A stretch of DNA of 64,000 nt from Zunongwangia sp. ESRF-bin46. Lineage in GTDB: Bacteria > Bacteroidota > Bacteroidia > Flavobacteriales > Flavobacteriaceae. The notes under the pieces are model-generated. The model had not been told where the DNA came from. It saw only the letters and a program-made list of their open reading frames with translations, and searched no databases. Within the stretch, counting starts at the first letter, position 1; each line of letters starts with the position of its first letter. Positions 53,789 through 63,226 of this stretch are shown one piece after another. The stretch covers positions 1 to 64,000 of the forward strand of contig NTLF01000022.1 of the NCBI GenBank assembly GCA_002631855.1. Direction: 5' to 3'. A program made the position numbers and the translations under genes.

Positions 53789-55480
53789 CTATCGTATTAG
53801 CTTTTTATACTTGATACGTTTTGGCATGACATCGCCACCCAAACGTTTCTTTTTGTTTTCTTCATAGTCACTAAAGCCACCTTCAAAGAAATAAACTTCA
53901 CTGTTTCCTTCAAATGCTAAGATATGCGTACAAATACGGTCTAAGAACCAACGGTCGTGAGAAATGACCACAGCACAACCTGCAAAGTTTTCTAGTCCTT
54001 CTTCTAACGCTCGTAAAGTATTTACATCTAAGTCGTTTGTTGGCTCATCAAGTAAAAGAACATTCCCTTCTTCTTTAAGAGTCATTGCTAAGTGCAAACG
54101 GTTACGTTCCCCTCCAGATAGTTTAGAAACAGTTTTATTTTGTTCGCTTCCACTAAAATTAAAACGACTTAAGTAGGCACGGCTATTCACTTGCTTACCA
54201 CCCATCATTACTAATTCTTGTCCGTCACTAAAGTTTTGCCAAATGCTCTTTTCAGGATCAATATTGGAATGCGACTGATCTACATAGGCAATCTTCGCTG
54301 TTTCTCCTACTTCAAAAGTACCTTTATCAGGTTCTATCTCATCCATAATCATTTTAAAGATGGTGGTTTTACCTGCACCGTTGGGGCCTATAATACCTAC
54401 AATTCCAGCTTGTGGTAACTTAAAGTTAAGGTCGTCATACAATAATTTATCGTCAAATGCTTTTGAAACACCTTTGGCCTCAATCACATTTGTACCCAAA
54501 CGCGGTCCGTTAGGGATATAAATTTCTAACTTATCTTCAAGTTTGCTTTGATCTTGGCTCAATAATTTATCGTAGTTATTTAAACGTGCTTTTTGTTTAG
54601 ACTGTCGTCCTTTAGGAGCCATCTTTACCCATTCTAGCTCGCGTTCCAATGTTTTTTGACGTTTACTAGCTTGCTTCTGTTCTTGCGCCATACGCTTGGA
54701 CTTCTGGTCTAACCAAGAAGAGTAGTTTCCTTTCCACGGAATACCTTCACCACGGTCTAATTCGAGTATCCATCCGGCTACGTTGTCTAAAAAGTACCTA
54801 TCGTGTGTTACCGCAATCACGGTTCCTTTGTATTGTGCTAAGTGGTGTTCTAACCAGTGTACACTTTCTGCATCTAAATGGTTGGTAGGCTCATCGAGCA
54901 ATAGAACATCTGGTTGTTGTAATAGCAGACGGCATAATGCAACCCGACGACGCTCCCCTCCAGAAAGGACACTTATCTTTTTATCTTTCTCAGGTGTACG
55001 CAAGGCATCCATTGCTATTTCTAGCTTGGTGTCCAATTCCCACGCATTTGTAGCATCAATTTTATCTTGGAGTTTGGCTTGCTTATCCATAAGCTCCTGC
55101 ATTTTGTCTGCATCTTCATACACTTCTGGCAGGCCAAACATATCATTAATTTTGTTGTATTCATCCAGAACATCAACCACTTCCTTCACGCCTTCTTTTA
55201 CCACTTCCATCACGGTTTTATCTTCATCCAGTTCGGGTTCTTGCCCTAACATCCCTACACTGTAATTGGGTGCAAAAACTACATCACCTTGATAATTCTG
55301 GTCTTTCCCAGCGATAATCTTTAATAAAGTAGATTTACCGCTTCCGTTCAATCCTAAAATACCAATCTTGGCACCGTAAAAGAAGCTTAAATAAATGTTT
55401 TTAAGTACCGGTGTCTGTGCGCTTGGAAACGTCTTAGTTACACCGGACATAGAGAAAATTACTTTTTTATCGTCAGACAT
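53789..55480 (-). CDS. ettA: energy-dependent translational throttle protein EttA (ABC-F)
   Basis: A 563-residue ABC-F ATPase that binds the ribosomal E site and tunes early elongation to the ATP/ADP ratio. It has two nucleotide-binding domains without membrane parts: Walker A GLNGSGKST (about 42-50) and GPNGAGKTT (about 355-363), signatures LSGGERRRVALCRLLL and LSGGERNRLHLAM, and DEPTNHLD / DEPTNDLD. The P-site tRNA interaction motif linker region (ELEWVKMAPKGRQSKQKARL) matches EttA specifically. Length agrees with the family. Confidence 0.96.
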   Translation of the reverse strand: MSDDKKVIFSMSGVTKTFPSAQTPVLKNIYLSFFYGAKIGILGLNGSGKSTLLKIIAGKDQNYQGDVVFAPNYSVGMLGQEPELDEDKTVMEVVKEGVKEVVDVLDEYNKINDMFGLPEVYEDADKMQELMDKQAKLQDKIDATNAWELDTKLEIAMDALRTPEKDKKISVLSGGERRRVALCRLLLQQPDVLLLDEPTNHLDAESVHWLEHHLAQYKGTVIAVTHDRYFLDNVAGWILELDRGEGIPWKGNYSSWLDQKSKRMAQEQKQASKRQKTLERELEWVKMAPKGRQSKQKARLNNYDKLLSQDQSKLEDKLEIYIPNGPRLGTNVIEAKGVSKAFDDKLLYDDLNFKLPQAGIVGIIGPNGAGKTTIFKMIMDEIEPDKGTFEVGETAKIAYVDQSHSNIDPEKSIWQNFSDGQELVMMGGKQVNSRAYLSRFNFSGSEQNKTVSKLSGGERNRLHLAMTLKEEGNVLLLDEPTNDLDVNTLRALEEGLENFAGCAVVISHDRWFLDRICTHILAFEGNSEVYFFEGGFSDYEENKKKRLGGDVMPKRIKYKKLIR

Positions 55481-55660
55481 TGTTCTGTTTTCTTTTTAAT
55501 TCTTTTTCTAATTAATTAAGTGGTACCACTCGTTGTGTAAACCTAATAATCGCAGTAGGATATCAAGTTTCCTATTTGAATGGTTATTAAGATATTCATA
55601 TCACCAAAAGGATTTTTTGCATTAGATTTTTATGTTCTACGATCATAAGGTGACGAGCTG

Positions 55661-55837
55661 TTACACTCTTCCTTTTAGGGCATTAAAAACCCATGCAATG
55701 GCAAAGAAACCAATTCCTACGGAAGCAAAGCCCCAACCAGCTACATCATCATATCTAAAAGCGCCCATAGCAATTAAAGCAACGCCTACTACTATCATTA
55801 TAAAAGTGGCCCACGCCAATACGGTATTTTTATTCAT
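55661..55837 (-). CDS. CAL67264-family small membrane protein
   Basis: A 58-residue frame with two membrane segments (about 6-23 and 33-51), starting MNKNTVLAWATF and ending NALKGRV. This matches what I recall of the CAL67264 family, small membrane proteins conserved in Flavobacteriia. The plus-strand frame over the same bases has no protein-like composition. A second ATG immediately upstream (55840) would add one residue. Function unknown. It lies between ettA and the stand-alone carboxylase gene and was easy to miss because of its size. Confidence 0.82.
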   Translation of the reverse strand: MNKNTVLAWATFIMIVVGVALIAMGAFRYDDVAGWGFASVGIGFFAIAWVFNALKGRV

Positions 55838-55987
55838 CATATTTGTTTCATTCTTAACATATGTTTCAGTAGTATACCTAATTTAATTGGGTCATACAAC
55901 TTAAGCACATATTTGCTGTAACTTATTAGCAAAGACAAATATCGGTAATAAAATAGAGATTTACCGTACCAAAATGTCATAGTTTCG

Positions 55988-55995
55988 TATTTTTG
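55988..55995 (+). promoter_or_regulatory. -7 promoter element of the second carboxylase gene
   Basis: TATTTTTG, exact TAnnTTTG. It lies only 11 bases before the first ATG (56007), which would leave a very short leader, so translation may start at 56016 or 56022. Confidence 0.55.
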
Positions 55996-56006
55996 GGGAA
56001 ATTGCA

Positions 56007-57659
56007 ATGACTATTATGGACATGACTTTTAATAAAAACGAAGATCACAACAAACTATCCGTTTCCGAACTTAAAAAGAGACTTGCTAAAGTTAAATTAG
56101 GGGGTGGAGAAAAACGAATAGAAAAACATCACGCCAAAGGGAAAATGACAGCTAGGGAACGAGTTGATTATTTACTTGACCCAAAAAAGCCCAGTATTGA
56201 AATCGGTGCTTTTGCAGGAGATGGTATGTACGAAGAGCACGGCGGTTGCCCAAGTGGCGGTGTGGTAGTCAAAATTGGTTATGTAAAAGGCAAACAGTGC
56301 GTAGTCGTTGCAAATGACGCCACGGTTAAGGCGGGAGCTTGGTTCCCGATTACCGCAAAAAAGAATTTACGCGCACAGGAAATTTCCATAGAAAACAGAC
56401 TACCAATTATTTATTTAGTAGATAGTGCGGGGGTTTACCTTCCTATGCAAGATGAAATTTTTCCTGACAAGGAACACTTCGGAAGAATTTTCCGTAACAA
56501 TGCCGTAATGAGCAGTATGGGGATAACTCAAATTGCTGCTGTAATGGGAAGTTGCGTTGCCGGAGGAGCTTATTTGCCCATTATGAGTGATGAAGCATTA
56601 ATAGTTGATAAAACAGGAAGTATCTTTCTTGCCGGAAGCTATTTAGTAAAAGCGGCTATTGGCGAAAGTATTGAAAATGAAGATTTAGGTGGTGCAACTA
56701 CCCACTCTGAAGTAAGCGGAGTAACCGATTATAAAGCTGAAGATGATAAAGATGCGTTAAACAAAATTCAAAATATAGTTTCAAAAATTGGTGATTTTGA
56801 CAAGACAGGGTTTAATAGAGACAAAGCTGCCAAACCAAAAGAAGACCCTAAAGAAATCTACGGAATACTACCAAAATCACGTACCGAACAATACGATATG
56901 CGTGAAATAATACATCGTTTGGTAGACGACAGTGATTTTGAAGAATACAAAAAAGGCTACGGTCAAACTATTTTAACGGGGTACGCTCGTATTGACGGCT
57001 GGGCCGTTGGTATTGTTGCCAATCAACGAAAACTGGTAAAAACTACGAAAGCTAAAACCAAACCTAGCGAAATGCAGTTTGGTGGTGTGATTTATAGCGA
57101 CAGTGCCGATAAAGCCACTCGATTTATAGCAAATTGCAACCAAAAGAAGATTCCGTTGGTCTTTTTACAAGATGTAACCGGTTTTATGGTAGGTAGTAAG
57201 AGTGAGCACGGTGGCATTATAAAAGATGGAGCCAAAATGGTAAATGCTGTAAGTAATAGTGTGGTTCCAAAGTTTACTATTGTCATAGGTAACAGTTATG
57301 GCGCTGGTAATTATGCCATGTGCGGAAAAGCCTACGACCCAAGATTAATAGCTGCCTGGCCCAGTGCCGAATTGGCTGTGATGAGCGGGAATAGTGCCGC
57401 CAAAGTATTATTGCAAATTGAAACCGCTTCGCTTAAAAAACAAGGTAAAGAGATTACACCTGAAGTGGAAAAGGAATTGTTTGATAAAATTAAAAAAAGC
57501 TACGACGAGCAGATTTCACCCTATTATGCCGCCGCCCGTATCTGGACAGATGCTGTTATAGACCCATTAGACACTCGAAAATGGATCTCAATGGGTATTG
57601 AGGCTGCCGACCATGCCCCTATTGAAAAGAAATTTAATATGGGAGTGTTACAAGTTTAA
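56007..57659 (+). CDS. stand-alone acyl-CoA carboxylase beta subunit
   Basis: A 550-residue carboxyltransferase of the methylcrotonyl/propionyl-CoA carboxylase beta group. N-terminal half: [21 protein letters not shown] (about 31-51, in two parts), AAVMGSCVAGGAYLPIMSDE. C-terminal half: FLQDVTGFMVGSKSEHGGI, GNSYGAGNYAMCGKAYDPR and AWPSAELAVMSG. The AYDPR and CGKA features resemble MccB (methylcrotonyl-CoA, leucine breakdown). It is longer than and distinct from the carboxylase beta subunit in the operon at 11-14 kb, and no biotin carboxylase is adjacent. The start is uncertain (56007, 56016 or 56022). Confidence 0.9.
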   Translation: MTIMDMTFNKNEDHNKLSVSELKKRLAKVKLGGGEKRIEKHHAKGKMTARERVDYLLDPKKPSIEIGAFAGDGMYEEHGGCPSGGVVVKIGYVKGKQCVVVANDATVKAGAWFPITAKKNLRAQEISIENRLPIIYLVDSAGVYLPMQDEIFPDKEHFGRIFRNNAVMSSMGITQIAAVMGSCVAGGAYLPIMSDEALIVDKTGSIFLAGSYLVKAAIGESIENEDLGGATTHSEVSGVTDYKAEDDKDALNKIQNIVSKIGDFDKTGFNRDKAAKPKEDPKEIYGILPKSRTEQYDMREIIHRLVDDSDFEEYKKGYGQTILTGYARIDGWAVGIVANQRKLVKTTKAKTKPSEMQFGGVIYSDSADKATRFIANCNQKKIPLVFLQDVTGFMVGSKSEHGGIIKDGAKMVNAVSNSVVPKFTIVIGNSYGAGNYAMCGKAYDPRLIAAWPSAELAVMSGNSAAKVLLQIETASLKKQGKEITPEVEKELFDKIKKSYDEQISPYYAAARIWTDAVIDPLDTRKWISMGIEAADHAPIEKKFNMGVLQV

Positions 57660-57720
57660 TTTCTCTATTTGGCTAATTATTAGTAACTTAGTTACGTCAT
57701 AAACCTAAAAACAGGTAGCC

Positions 57721-58143
57721 ATGGGAACTATTAAATCACTGAATAAATGGGCGAATAAAAACACATATTACCCATTAGATCTTTTACGGATAGCCTTAGG
57801 TGTTTTTCTTTTCATTCAAGGTATTAATTTTATGAGCAATGTTGAAATGCTGATGGAGTTATTTGAACCCATCGAAAGTTATGGCGTTGGCATGCTTGCT
57901 TTACATTATGTTGCACCAGCACATTTTGTTGGTGGTATTTTAATCACATTTGGTTTGCTAACCCGGTGGGCAGTAATAGCTCAATTGCCAATTCTCGTAG
58001 GAGCTGTATTGATTAATTTTATTGGCACGATGCAAGCTGGAAATTTCATATTAGCACTACTAGCATTAATATTATGTATTTTCTTTGCTTTCTACGGAAG
58101 CGGAAAACATTCTGTAGACTATTATCTAAAAATGCAACAATAA
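57721..58143 (+). CDS. DoxX family membrane protein
   Basis: A 140-residue protein with four predicted spans (about 22-42, 58-82, 86-105 and 110-130), starting with the family-type segment PLDLLRIALGVFLFIQGINF. DoxX proteins are small inner-membrane proteins related to thiosulfate:quinone oxidoreductase subunits; most, as probably here, are of unknown function. It lies 61 bases after the carboxylase gene, and a strong hairpin terminator follows. Confidence 0.88.
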   Translation: MGTIKSLNKWANKNTYYPLDLLRIALGVFLFIQGINFMSNVEMLMELFEPIESYGVGMLALHYVAPAHFVGGILITFGLLTRWAVIAQLPILVGAVLINFIGTMQAGNFILALLALILCIFFAFYGSGKHSVDYYLKMQQ

Positions 58144-58156
58144 TAAATTGATTCAT

Positions 58157-58190
58157 AAAAAAGGAGCGTAAAAACGCTCCTTTCTTTTAG
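58157..58190. terminator. bidirectional terminator between doxX and the VWA gene
   Basis: AAAGGAGCG (58160-58168) / CGCTCCTTT (58175-58183), a 9-bp stem with A and T runs on both sides, located between two convergent stops. Confidence 0.88.
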
Positions 58191-58198
58191 TATATTTT

Positions 58199-60028
58199 TT
58201 ATTTATAACTCTTTACTAGTCTAATAAATTCAGCTCGATAGCCTTCCTCATCGGTTCCTCTGCCTGCTTCGGCTAATTGAATGACATCCTCACTGCTTTT
58301 GGCTTTAATGAATTCTGAATCACGCAATTGCTGTCCAAATAACGCTACAGCAGCAGAAAATTGAAAATCGGTTGAGGTTTTCTTAATATCAACATTGCTA
58401 TCTTTCAACGTTTTGACAATTAATTTACTTTTATCCCCGTCCGGTTCTTTATATCTAAACTTTACTGTAAGCAACTCATCCGTTTTTGAATTGGAAACTT
58501 TTGTATCGGTATATTTTAAATCGTCAATATCCTTTAAATATTCACTTTTCACCCCTACTGGGATCAGCTCGTATAGAGCGGTTACGGTATGGCCACTCCC
58601 TAATTCGCCGGCATCTTTGGTATCATCATTAAAATCTTCATCGTTTAAGAGTCTGTTTTCATAACCAATTAATCGATACGCTTGTACTTTTTTAGGGTTA
58701 AACTCTACTTGTAGTTTTACATCTTTAGCTATGGTATAAATGGTTCCGAAGAATTCTGTACCCAATACTTTCTTCGCTTCTTGCATGGTATCGATATACG
58801 CGTGGTTTCCGTTGCCTTTATCAGCTAAAGTTTCCATTTTAGAATCTTTATAATTTCCCATACCAAAACCAAGACAAGTTAAAAACACTCCACTTTCTCG
58901 CTTTTCTTCAATTAAATCTTCCATCGCTCTATCACTAGATGCACCTACATTAAAATCACCGTCTGTTGCAAGAATAACACGGTTATTACCATCTTTTATG
59001 AAATTTTCCTCAGCTATTTTATACGCTAATTTAATCCCTTCACCACCTGCAGTAGAACCCCCAGCTCTTAGCTTATCGATAGCCTCCATTATTTTTTCTT
59101 TGTTGTTACCGTTGGTAGGTTCTAAAACAGTACCCGCGGCTCCTGCATATACTACGATGCTAACTTTATCTTCTTCCCGAAGCTTATCGACCAACACACC
59201 CATAGCTGACTTTAGTAATCCTAATTTGTTTTCTGAATTCATAGAACCCGAAACATCCAATAAAAACACTAAGTTACTCGCTGGTGTGTTTTCAGTTGCA
59301 ATGTCTTTTCCTTTTAAGCCTATTTTTACCAACTTGGTGTTTGTATTCCAAGGGGAATTGGCGACTTCAGTAATAATTGAAAAAGGTTCGTTACGTTTGG
59401 GTTGTGGGTAATTATAACTGAAATAATTGATCATTTCTTCAATCTTCACGGCATCTTTTGGTATTTTCTGCCCGTGATTGATCATTCGTCGAATGTTACT
59501 ATACCCGGCTTTATCCACATCTATAGAAAAAGTAGATAACGGTGCAGTTGTTACCATTTTAAAAATGTTTTCTTCAATCTTATCATAGGACTCGTTGCTG
59601 GATACTTGATTATTTACTGGGTAAGGTGCAGGGGTATATTGAGCGTTAGAAGTAATTCCTCTAACAGCCATTTTATTCACTTCCATTGCTGCTGGCGGAG
59701 CACTTTCATCCTCCACCACTTCTATTGCCTCATCTAAAGAAACAGAAGGTTTCATTTGTACATCAATAGGCTTTTTACCTTTTACTTTTCTTTCTACCGT
59801 TCCATAGCCCACGTAACTGAATTTTAATTTTTGGCCTATTTCGGCTTTCAATTCATACTTTCCATCTAAATCGGTTTGTGTTCCATTACTAGATCCTTTA
59901 ACTATTACATTGACTCCAGTTAAAGGAAGGTTGCTTTCATCGGTTACTGTTCCGGTTACGGTTATTTCTTGTGCCTGCAGTGTAACAGCTGTCATTAGCA
60001 CACAAATAAGGGTTGCAAATGTCTTCAT
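58199..60028 (-). CDS. exported VWA-domain protein with carboxypeptidase-regulatory-like N-terminus
   Basis: A 609-residue protein. A signal peptide (MKTFATLICVLMTAVTLQAQ) is followed by a CarboxypepD_reg-like beta-sandwich (21-95, GVNVIVKGSSNGTQTDLDG), then a YfbK-type region (about 150-250, FSIDVDKAGYSNIRRMIN). The VWA domain has an intact MIDAS site (Asp258-x-Ser260-x-Ser262 in LLDVSGSMNS), and a DUF3520-like C-terminus follows. VWA domains bind metal-dependent protein partners. The CarboxypepD_reg domain suggests periplasmic or outer-membrane location. It is common in Bacteroidota and of unknown role. Confidence 0.92.
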   Translation of the reverse strand: MKTFATLICVLMTAVTLQAQEITVTGTVTDESNLPLTGVNVIVKGSSNGTQTDLDGKYELKAEIGQKLKFSYVGYGTVERKVKGKKPIDVQMKPSVSLDEAIEVVEDESAPPAAMEVNKMAVRGITSNAQYTPAPYPVNNQVSSNESYDKIEENIFKMVTTAPLSTFSIDVDKAGYSNIRRMINHGQKIPKDAVKIEEMINYFSYNYPQPKRNEPFSIITEVANSPWNTNTKLVKIGLKGKDIATENTPASNLVFLLDVSGSMNSENKLGLLKSAMGVLVDKLREEDKVSIVVYAGAAGTVLEPTNGNNKEKIMEAIDKLRAGGSTAGGEGIKLAYKIAEENFIKDGNNRVILATDGDFNVGASSDRAMEDLIEEKRESGVFLTCLGFGMGNYKDSKMETLADKGNGNHAYIDTMQEAKKVLGTEFFGTIYTIAKDVKLQVEFNPKKVQAYRLIGYENRLLNDEDFNDDTKDAGELGSGHTVTALYELIPVGVKSEYLKDIDDLKYTDTKVSNSKTDELLTVKFRYKEPDGDKSKLIVKTLKDSNVDIKKTSTDFQFSAAVALFGQQLRDSEFIKAKSSEDVIQLAEAGRGTDEEGYRAEFIRLVKSYK

Positions 60029-60129
60029 AGAGTTCTGGTTTTAAGAGTGATTCGTCAATTTTAATAGTAAACTATCAAAAATGAAACCAAAGTTTAAAAC
60101 CCGGTTATTTTAAAAGGAAGAGAAAAGAG

Positions 60130-61197
60130 TTATTTATACTTCTGAAGAATTTCTAACAATGCAGCCCGCTTGATTTTTCCGGTTTCGGTGTAGGGAAATT
60201 TTGATAGGCTAATTACTTTTTTGGGACGTTCGTATTTTGAAAGTACTTCAAAAGCTTTAGAGTAATCAGGAATAGAATCAGATTTTGTTTCAATAACTAA
60301 AATTACACGTTCGCCCAATTCATTATGCTTTTCCGAAGCAACGATAAAAGGTTCCATTATTTTTTCGGAAAGTTTTTCTTCTATCTTTTCAGGAAATATT
60401 TTAACACCACCGCTGTTAATTACATTGTCGTAGCGCCCCATCCAAACAAAGGAAGTTGGCGATTGTAGCGCTACCACATCGTTGGTAATCACTTTTTCTT
60501 CGGAAATATCCGGTGCAGAAATAATCAAACAATCTCGCTCGTCTTGTGAAAATTTCACATTGGGCAATGCCGAAAATGTTTCGCTACGTGCAGGACCATT
60601 AATTCGTCGTACCGCCACGTGTGTAATAGTTTCGGTCATTCCATACGTACCAAAAGCTTCGGTGGAAACTGACTGTAAAGCCTCTTCCAGTTCTTTTGAG
60701 ACAGGTCCGCCACCAATGATTATTTTTTTTACTTTATTTAAATCTTTTAATGAATAATGCACTTGATACGGAACCATCGCCACAAAATCATAGTCATTAT
60801 CATACTGTGTTAATGCATCTTTTTCTGGAGCCACTACGTGCAAATTCCAACCCATCACCATTGCTCGTACCAGCATCATTTTACCGGCAATATAATTAGC
60901 CGGTAGACATAATAATGCCGAAGTACCTTCCCCTAACTTAAAATAGGCAGCCGTTGCTTTTGCGCTATTGACCATTGCCTTTTTTGATAATTGGATCTTT
61001 TTTGGTTTTCCGGTAGAACCTGAGGTTTTTACTTTTACAAAGTCGGTATCATCCAACCAAGCTATTATAAAATCGCCTATATGGATTTCATATTCGTCCC
61101 CCTCATTCTGTAAGCTTTTTGCAAAGGCGAATAACTCCTCCTTTGTGTCATATTGAAGACCATTGAAGGTAAAGGCCGAATGAAAAGGGAGTTCCAT
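60130..61197 (-). CDS. menE: o-succinylbenzoate-CoA ligase, short form
   Basis: A 355-residue AMP-forming acyl-CoA synthetase. Core motifs: TSGSTGKPKKIQLSK (about 59-73, phosphate loop), GTYGMTETITHVA, WMGRYDNVINSGGVKIFPEKIEE-type hinge (WMGRYDNVINSGG) and a final TETGKIKRAALLE with the catalytic Lys. At 355 residues it is about 100 shorter than the E. coli enzyme, because the N-terminal part is reduced, as usual for Bacteroidota MenE. The nearby menC supports the menaquinone assignment. Confidence 0.9.
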   Translation of the reverse strand: MELPFHSAFTFNGLQYDTKEELFAFAKSLQNEGDEYEIHIGDFIIAWLDDTDFVKVKTSGSTGKPKKIQLSKKAMVNSAKATAAYFKLGEGTSALLCLPANYIAGKMMLVRAMVMGWNLHVVAPEKDALTQYDNDYDFVAMVPYQVHYSLKDLNKVKKIIIGGGPVSKELEEALQSVSTEAFGTYGMTETITHVAVRRINGPARSETFSALPNVKFSQDERDCLIISAPDISEEKVITNDVVALQSPTSFVWMGRYDNVINSGGVKIFPEKIEEKLSEKIMEPFIVASEKHNELGERVILVIETKSDSIPDYSKAFEVLSKYERPKKVISLSKFPYTETGKIKRAALLEILQKYK

Positions 61198-61207
61198 AAA
61201 GTTTAAA

Positions 61208-62164
61208 CTAAGATTCTATAATTTCTTCGGAAGGTTTTATGGGTGGCGTTACTTTTCCGAAGAGCTTTTCGCTCCAATTGGTCCATTTGTATTTCCAAGC
61301 CATGATACCTATAAAAACCGGGTACATAACCAAGACAGGAACTAAAATATCAAATCCTGCCGTGGGGTTTGAAATATCTTTTAAAATAGAATTGGTCTGA
61401 AATACCGTCCAATCTGCTGTTACCAACAAAGCAGCGATTAAATTATTACCGGCGTGAAAACCAAGGGCGAGTTCCATTCCTTCGTCCATTAAGGTTATAA
61501 TTCCTAAAAAGAAACCAGTACCAATGTAATAAACCATAATAATATTACCCAATTTATCAACCTCTGGATTAAAAAAGTGAAGTCCGCCGAAAACTACTGA
61601 TGTAATAATCAATGGCAACCATCTGTTCTTTGCCATCACACCGATACCTTGCATTAAATACCCACGAAATAGGTATTCCTCAAAACTGGTTTGCAAGGGA
61701 ATCATAAGAATTGCAATAACCGCTAAAATTATAAACGGTACAGCTTCAAATTGAACCACGTAATCATCGGGGTTTCCGTAATAATCAATTACCGTTAAAA
61801 CAATTGTTGTGATAGCTATTAATAAAAATGAAAACCAAATACGCCCCCAATCTACTTTCTTTCTGCTTGTTGTTGCAGCAACTAAAGGCTGTTTATGAAG
61901 ATATTTTACTACCACCACTACAGCAATTAACCCAAATACAAAACTTAAAAGCATTAAAAACAGTGTCAAATTAGAGTCTAAAACCGTCATTAAAGTAGCC
62001 GGATCGTCTAAGGAAGTAATATCTCCCCCTTCTTGCATTAATTTGAACGCGGCAATTAAAGCAAAAGGAATTGCTCCTAATTGAGAGACTAAAAAAATTA
62101 CAATAGCGCCAACCACATAGCGCCAAGAATCGTGTAAGTAGTTAAAAGCTTGCTTTATAAACAT
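61208..62164 (-). CDS. CPBP-family intramembrane glutamic protease
   Basis: A 318-residue membrane protein with about eight spans. CPBP (Abi/Rce1-like) motifs are TSFEEYLFRGYLMQGI (EExxxR, about 168-183; residues Glu-Glu and Arg), FGGLHFFNPEV (about 203-213) and GFHAGNNLIAALL (about 247-259). All catalytic residues are present. It lies between menC and menE on the same strand with gaps of 18 and 10 bases, so it is co-transcribed with menaquinone genes, though no direct role in that pathway is known. Confidence 0.92.
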   Translation of the reverse strand: MFIKQAFNYLHDSWRYVVGAIVIFLVSQLGAIPFALIAAFKLMQEGGDITSLDDPATLMTVLDSNLTLFLMLLSFVFGLIAVVVVVKYLHKQPLVAATTSRKKVDWGRIWFSFLLIAITTIVLTVIDYYGNPDDYVVQFEAVPFIILAVIAILMIPLQTSFEEYLFRGYLMQGIGVMAKNRWLPLIITSVVFGGLHFFNPEVDKLGNIIMVYYIGTGFFLGIITLMDEGMELALGFHAGNNLIAALLVTADWTVFQTNSILKDISNPTAGFDILVPVLVMYPVFIGIMAWKYKWTNWSEKLFGKVTPPIKPSEEIIES

Positions 62165-62182
62165 TAAATTTCCGTTTTATTT

Positions 62183-63226
62183 TTATTCGTTTAGTAAGGA
62201 CAGGTCCCACTGTTCGTTAGTATCATATTGTATGCTTCCGTTACATACTTTTAGGGGTGAATCTATATTATTGGTGTATAAACTACCTGTTCCTAAACCT
62301 TGTGGCAAGGTAACTTTTTTTGTAAAAGTATATTGCGAAATAGCGTTTAAACCTACATTGCTTTCTAAAGCTGAAGTTATCCACCAATCTGCCCCCATTT
62401 GTTCGGCCAAATCAATCCAAGTGTCACTGCCTTGAAAGCCTCCAATTAAACTTGGTTTTAAAATAATGTATTGTGGTTGTATGGTTTGTAAGAGCTTCTT
62501 TTTTTCTTCGGAAGAAAATACGCCTATTAACTCTTCATCCAACGCAATAGGAAATGGTGTTTCTTCACACAATCGTGTCATTTCTTGCCATTGCCCTTGT
62601 TTGATGGGCTGCTCAATGGAATGTAAATTTAACTCTGAAAGAATTTTTAGTTTTTCTAACGCTTCAGAAGGAGCAAAAGCTCCGTTAGCATCCACTCGTA
62701 GTTCTATTTCTGTAGCAGAAAATTCTTGTCTGATGCTTTTCAACAGTTCAATTTCAGTATCGAAATCGATTGCGCCGATTTTCATTTTTATACATTGAAA
62801 CCCTTCTTTCAGTTTTTCTGAAATTTGCTCTTTCATAAAACTTTTATCGCCCATCCAGATAAGTCCATTTATTGGAATGGCTTTGAAGCCTTTTGAAAAT
62901 TCAGAAGGGAAAATTTGAAAAGGATCATCTGCCTGAAGTGATTTAAAAGCAGTCTCCACCCCTATTTGAATGGATGGAAATTCGGTTAAATTATCATACA
63001 AATAATCTTTTCCTTTTTCAATATTATCACAAACCCACCTCAGCTTTACTTCATAGTCAGGGCGGTCGTCAATACTTAAGCTTCGTAGAATTCCGCATTC
63101 GCCTACACCCCATTTTCCCTTTTCTTCAAGAATTAAAAACCAGGTTTCTTTAGTACGCAAAACGCCCCGGGAAGTTCCGCTGGGACGTTTAAAATTGAGG
63201 ATGTGTTTTTTGTAGCTTGCCTTCAT
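62183..63226 (-). CDS. menC: o-succinylbenzoate synthase
   Basis: A 347-residue enolase-superfamily enzyme that dehydrates SHCHC to o-succinylbenzoate in menaquinone synthesis. The catalytic Lys of KMKIG (CIKMKIGAIDFD, about 144-155) is present, as are the metal ligands: Asp of RVDANGA, Glu of IEQPI and Asp/Glu of ALDEEL. A second Lys (ILKPSLIGG) completes the pair. The N-terminus (TSRGVLRTKETWFL) fits the Bacteroidota branch. Its start is 1 base after the stop of the upstream hydrolase gene. Confidence 0.94.
   Translation of the reverse strand: MKASYKKHILNFKRPSGTSRGVLRTKETWFLILEEKGKWGVGECGILRSLSIDDRPDYEVKLRWVCDNIEKGKDYLYDNLTEFPSIQIGVETAFKSLQADDPFQIFPSEFSKGFKAIPINGLIWMGDKSFMKEQISEKLKEGFQCIKMKIGAIDFDTEIELLKSIRQEFSATEIELRVDANGAFAPSEALEKLKILSELNLHSIEQPIKQGQWQEMTRLCEETPFPIALDEELIGVFSSEEKKKLLQTIQPQYIILKPSLIGGFQGSDTWIDLAEQMGADWWITSALESNVGLNAISQYTFTKKVTLPQGLGTGSLYTNNIDSPLKVCNGSIQYDTNEQWDLSLLNE

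Noticed and set aside
55632-55886. An 84-residue plus-strand frame
   Set aside because: It is the antisense shadow of the small membrane protein at 55661-55837.
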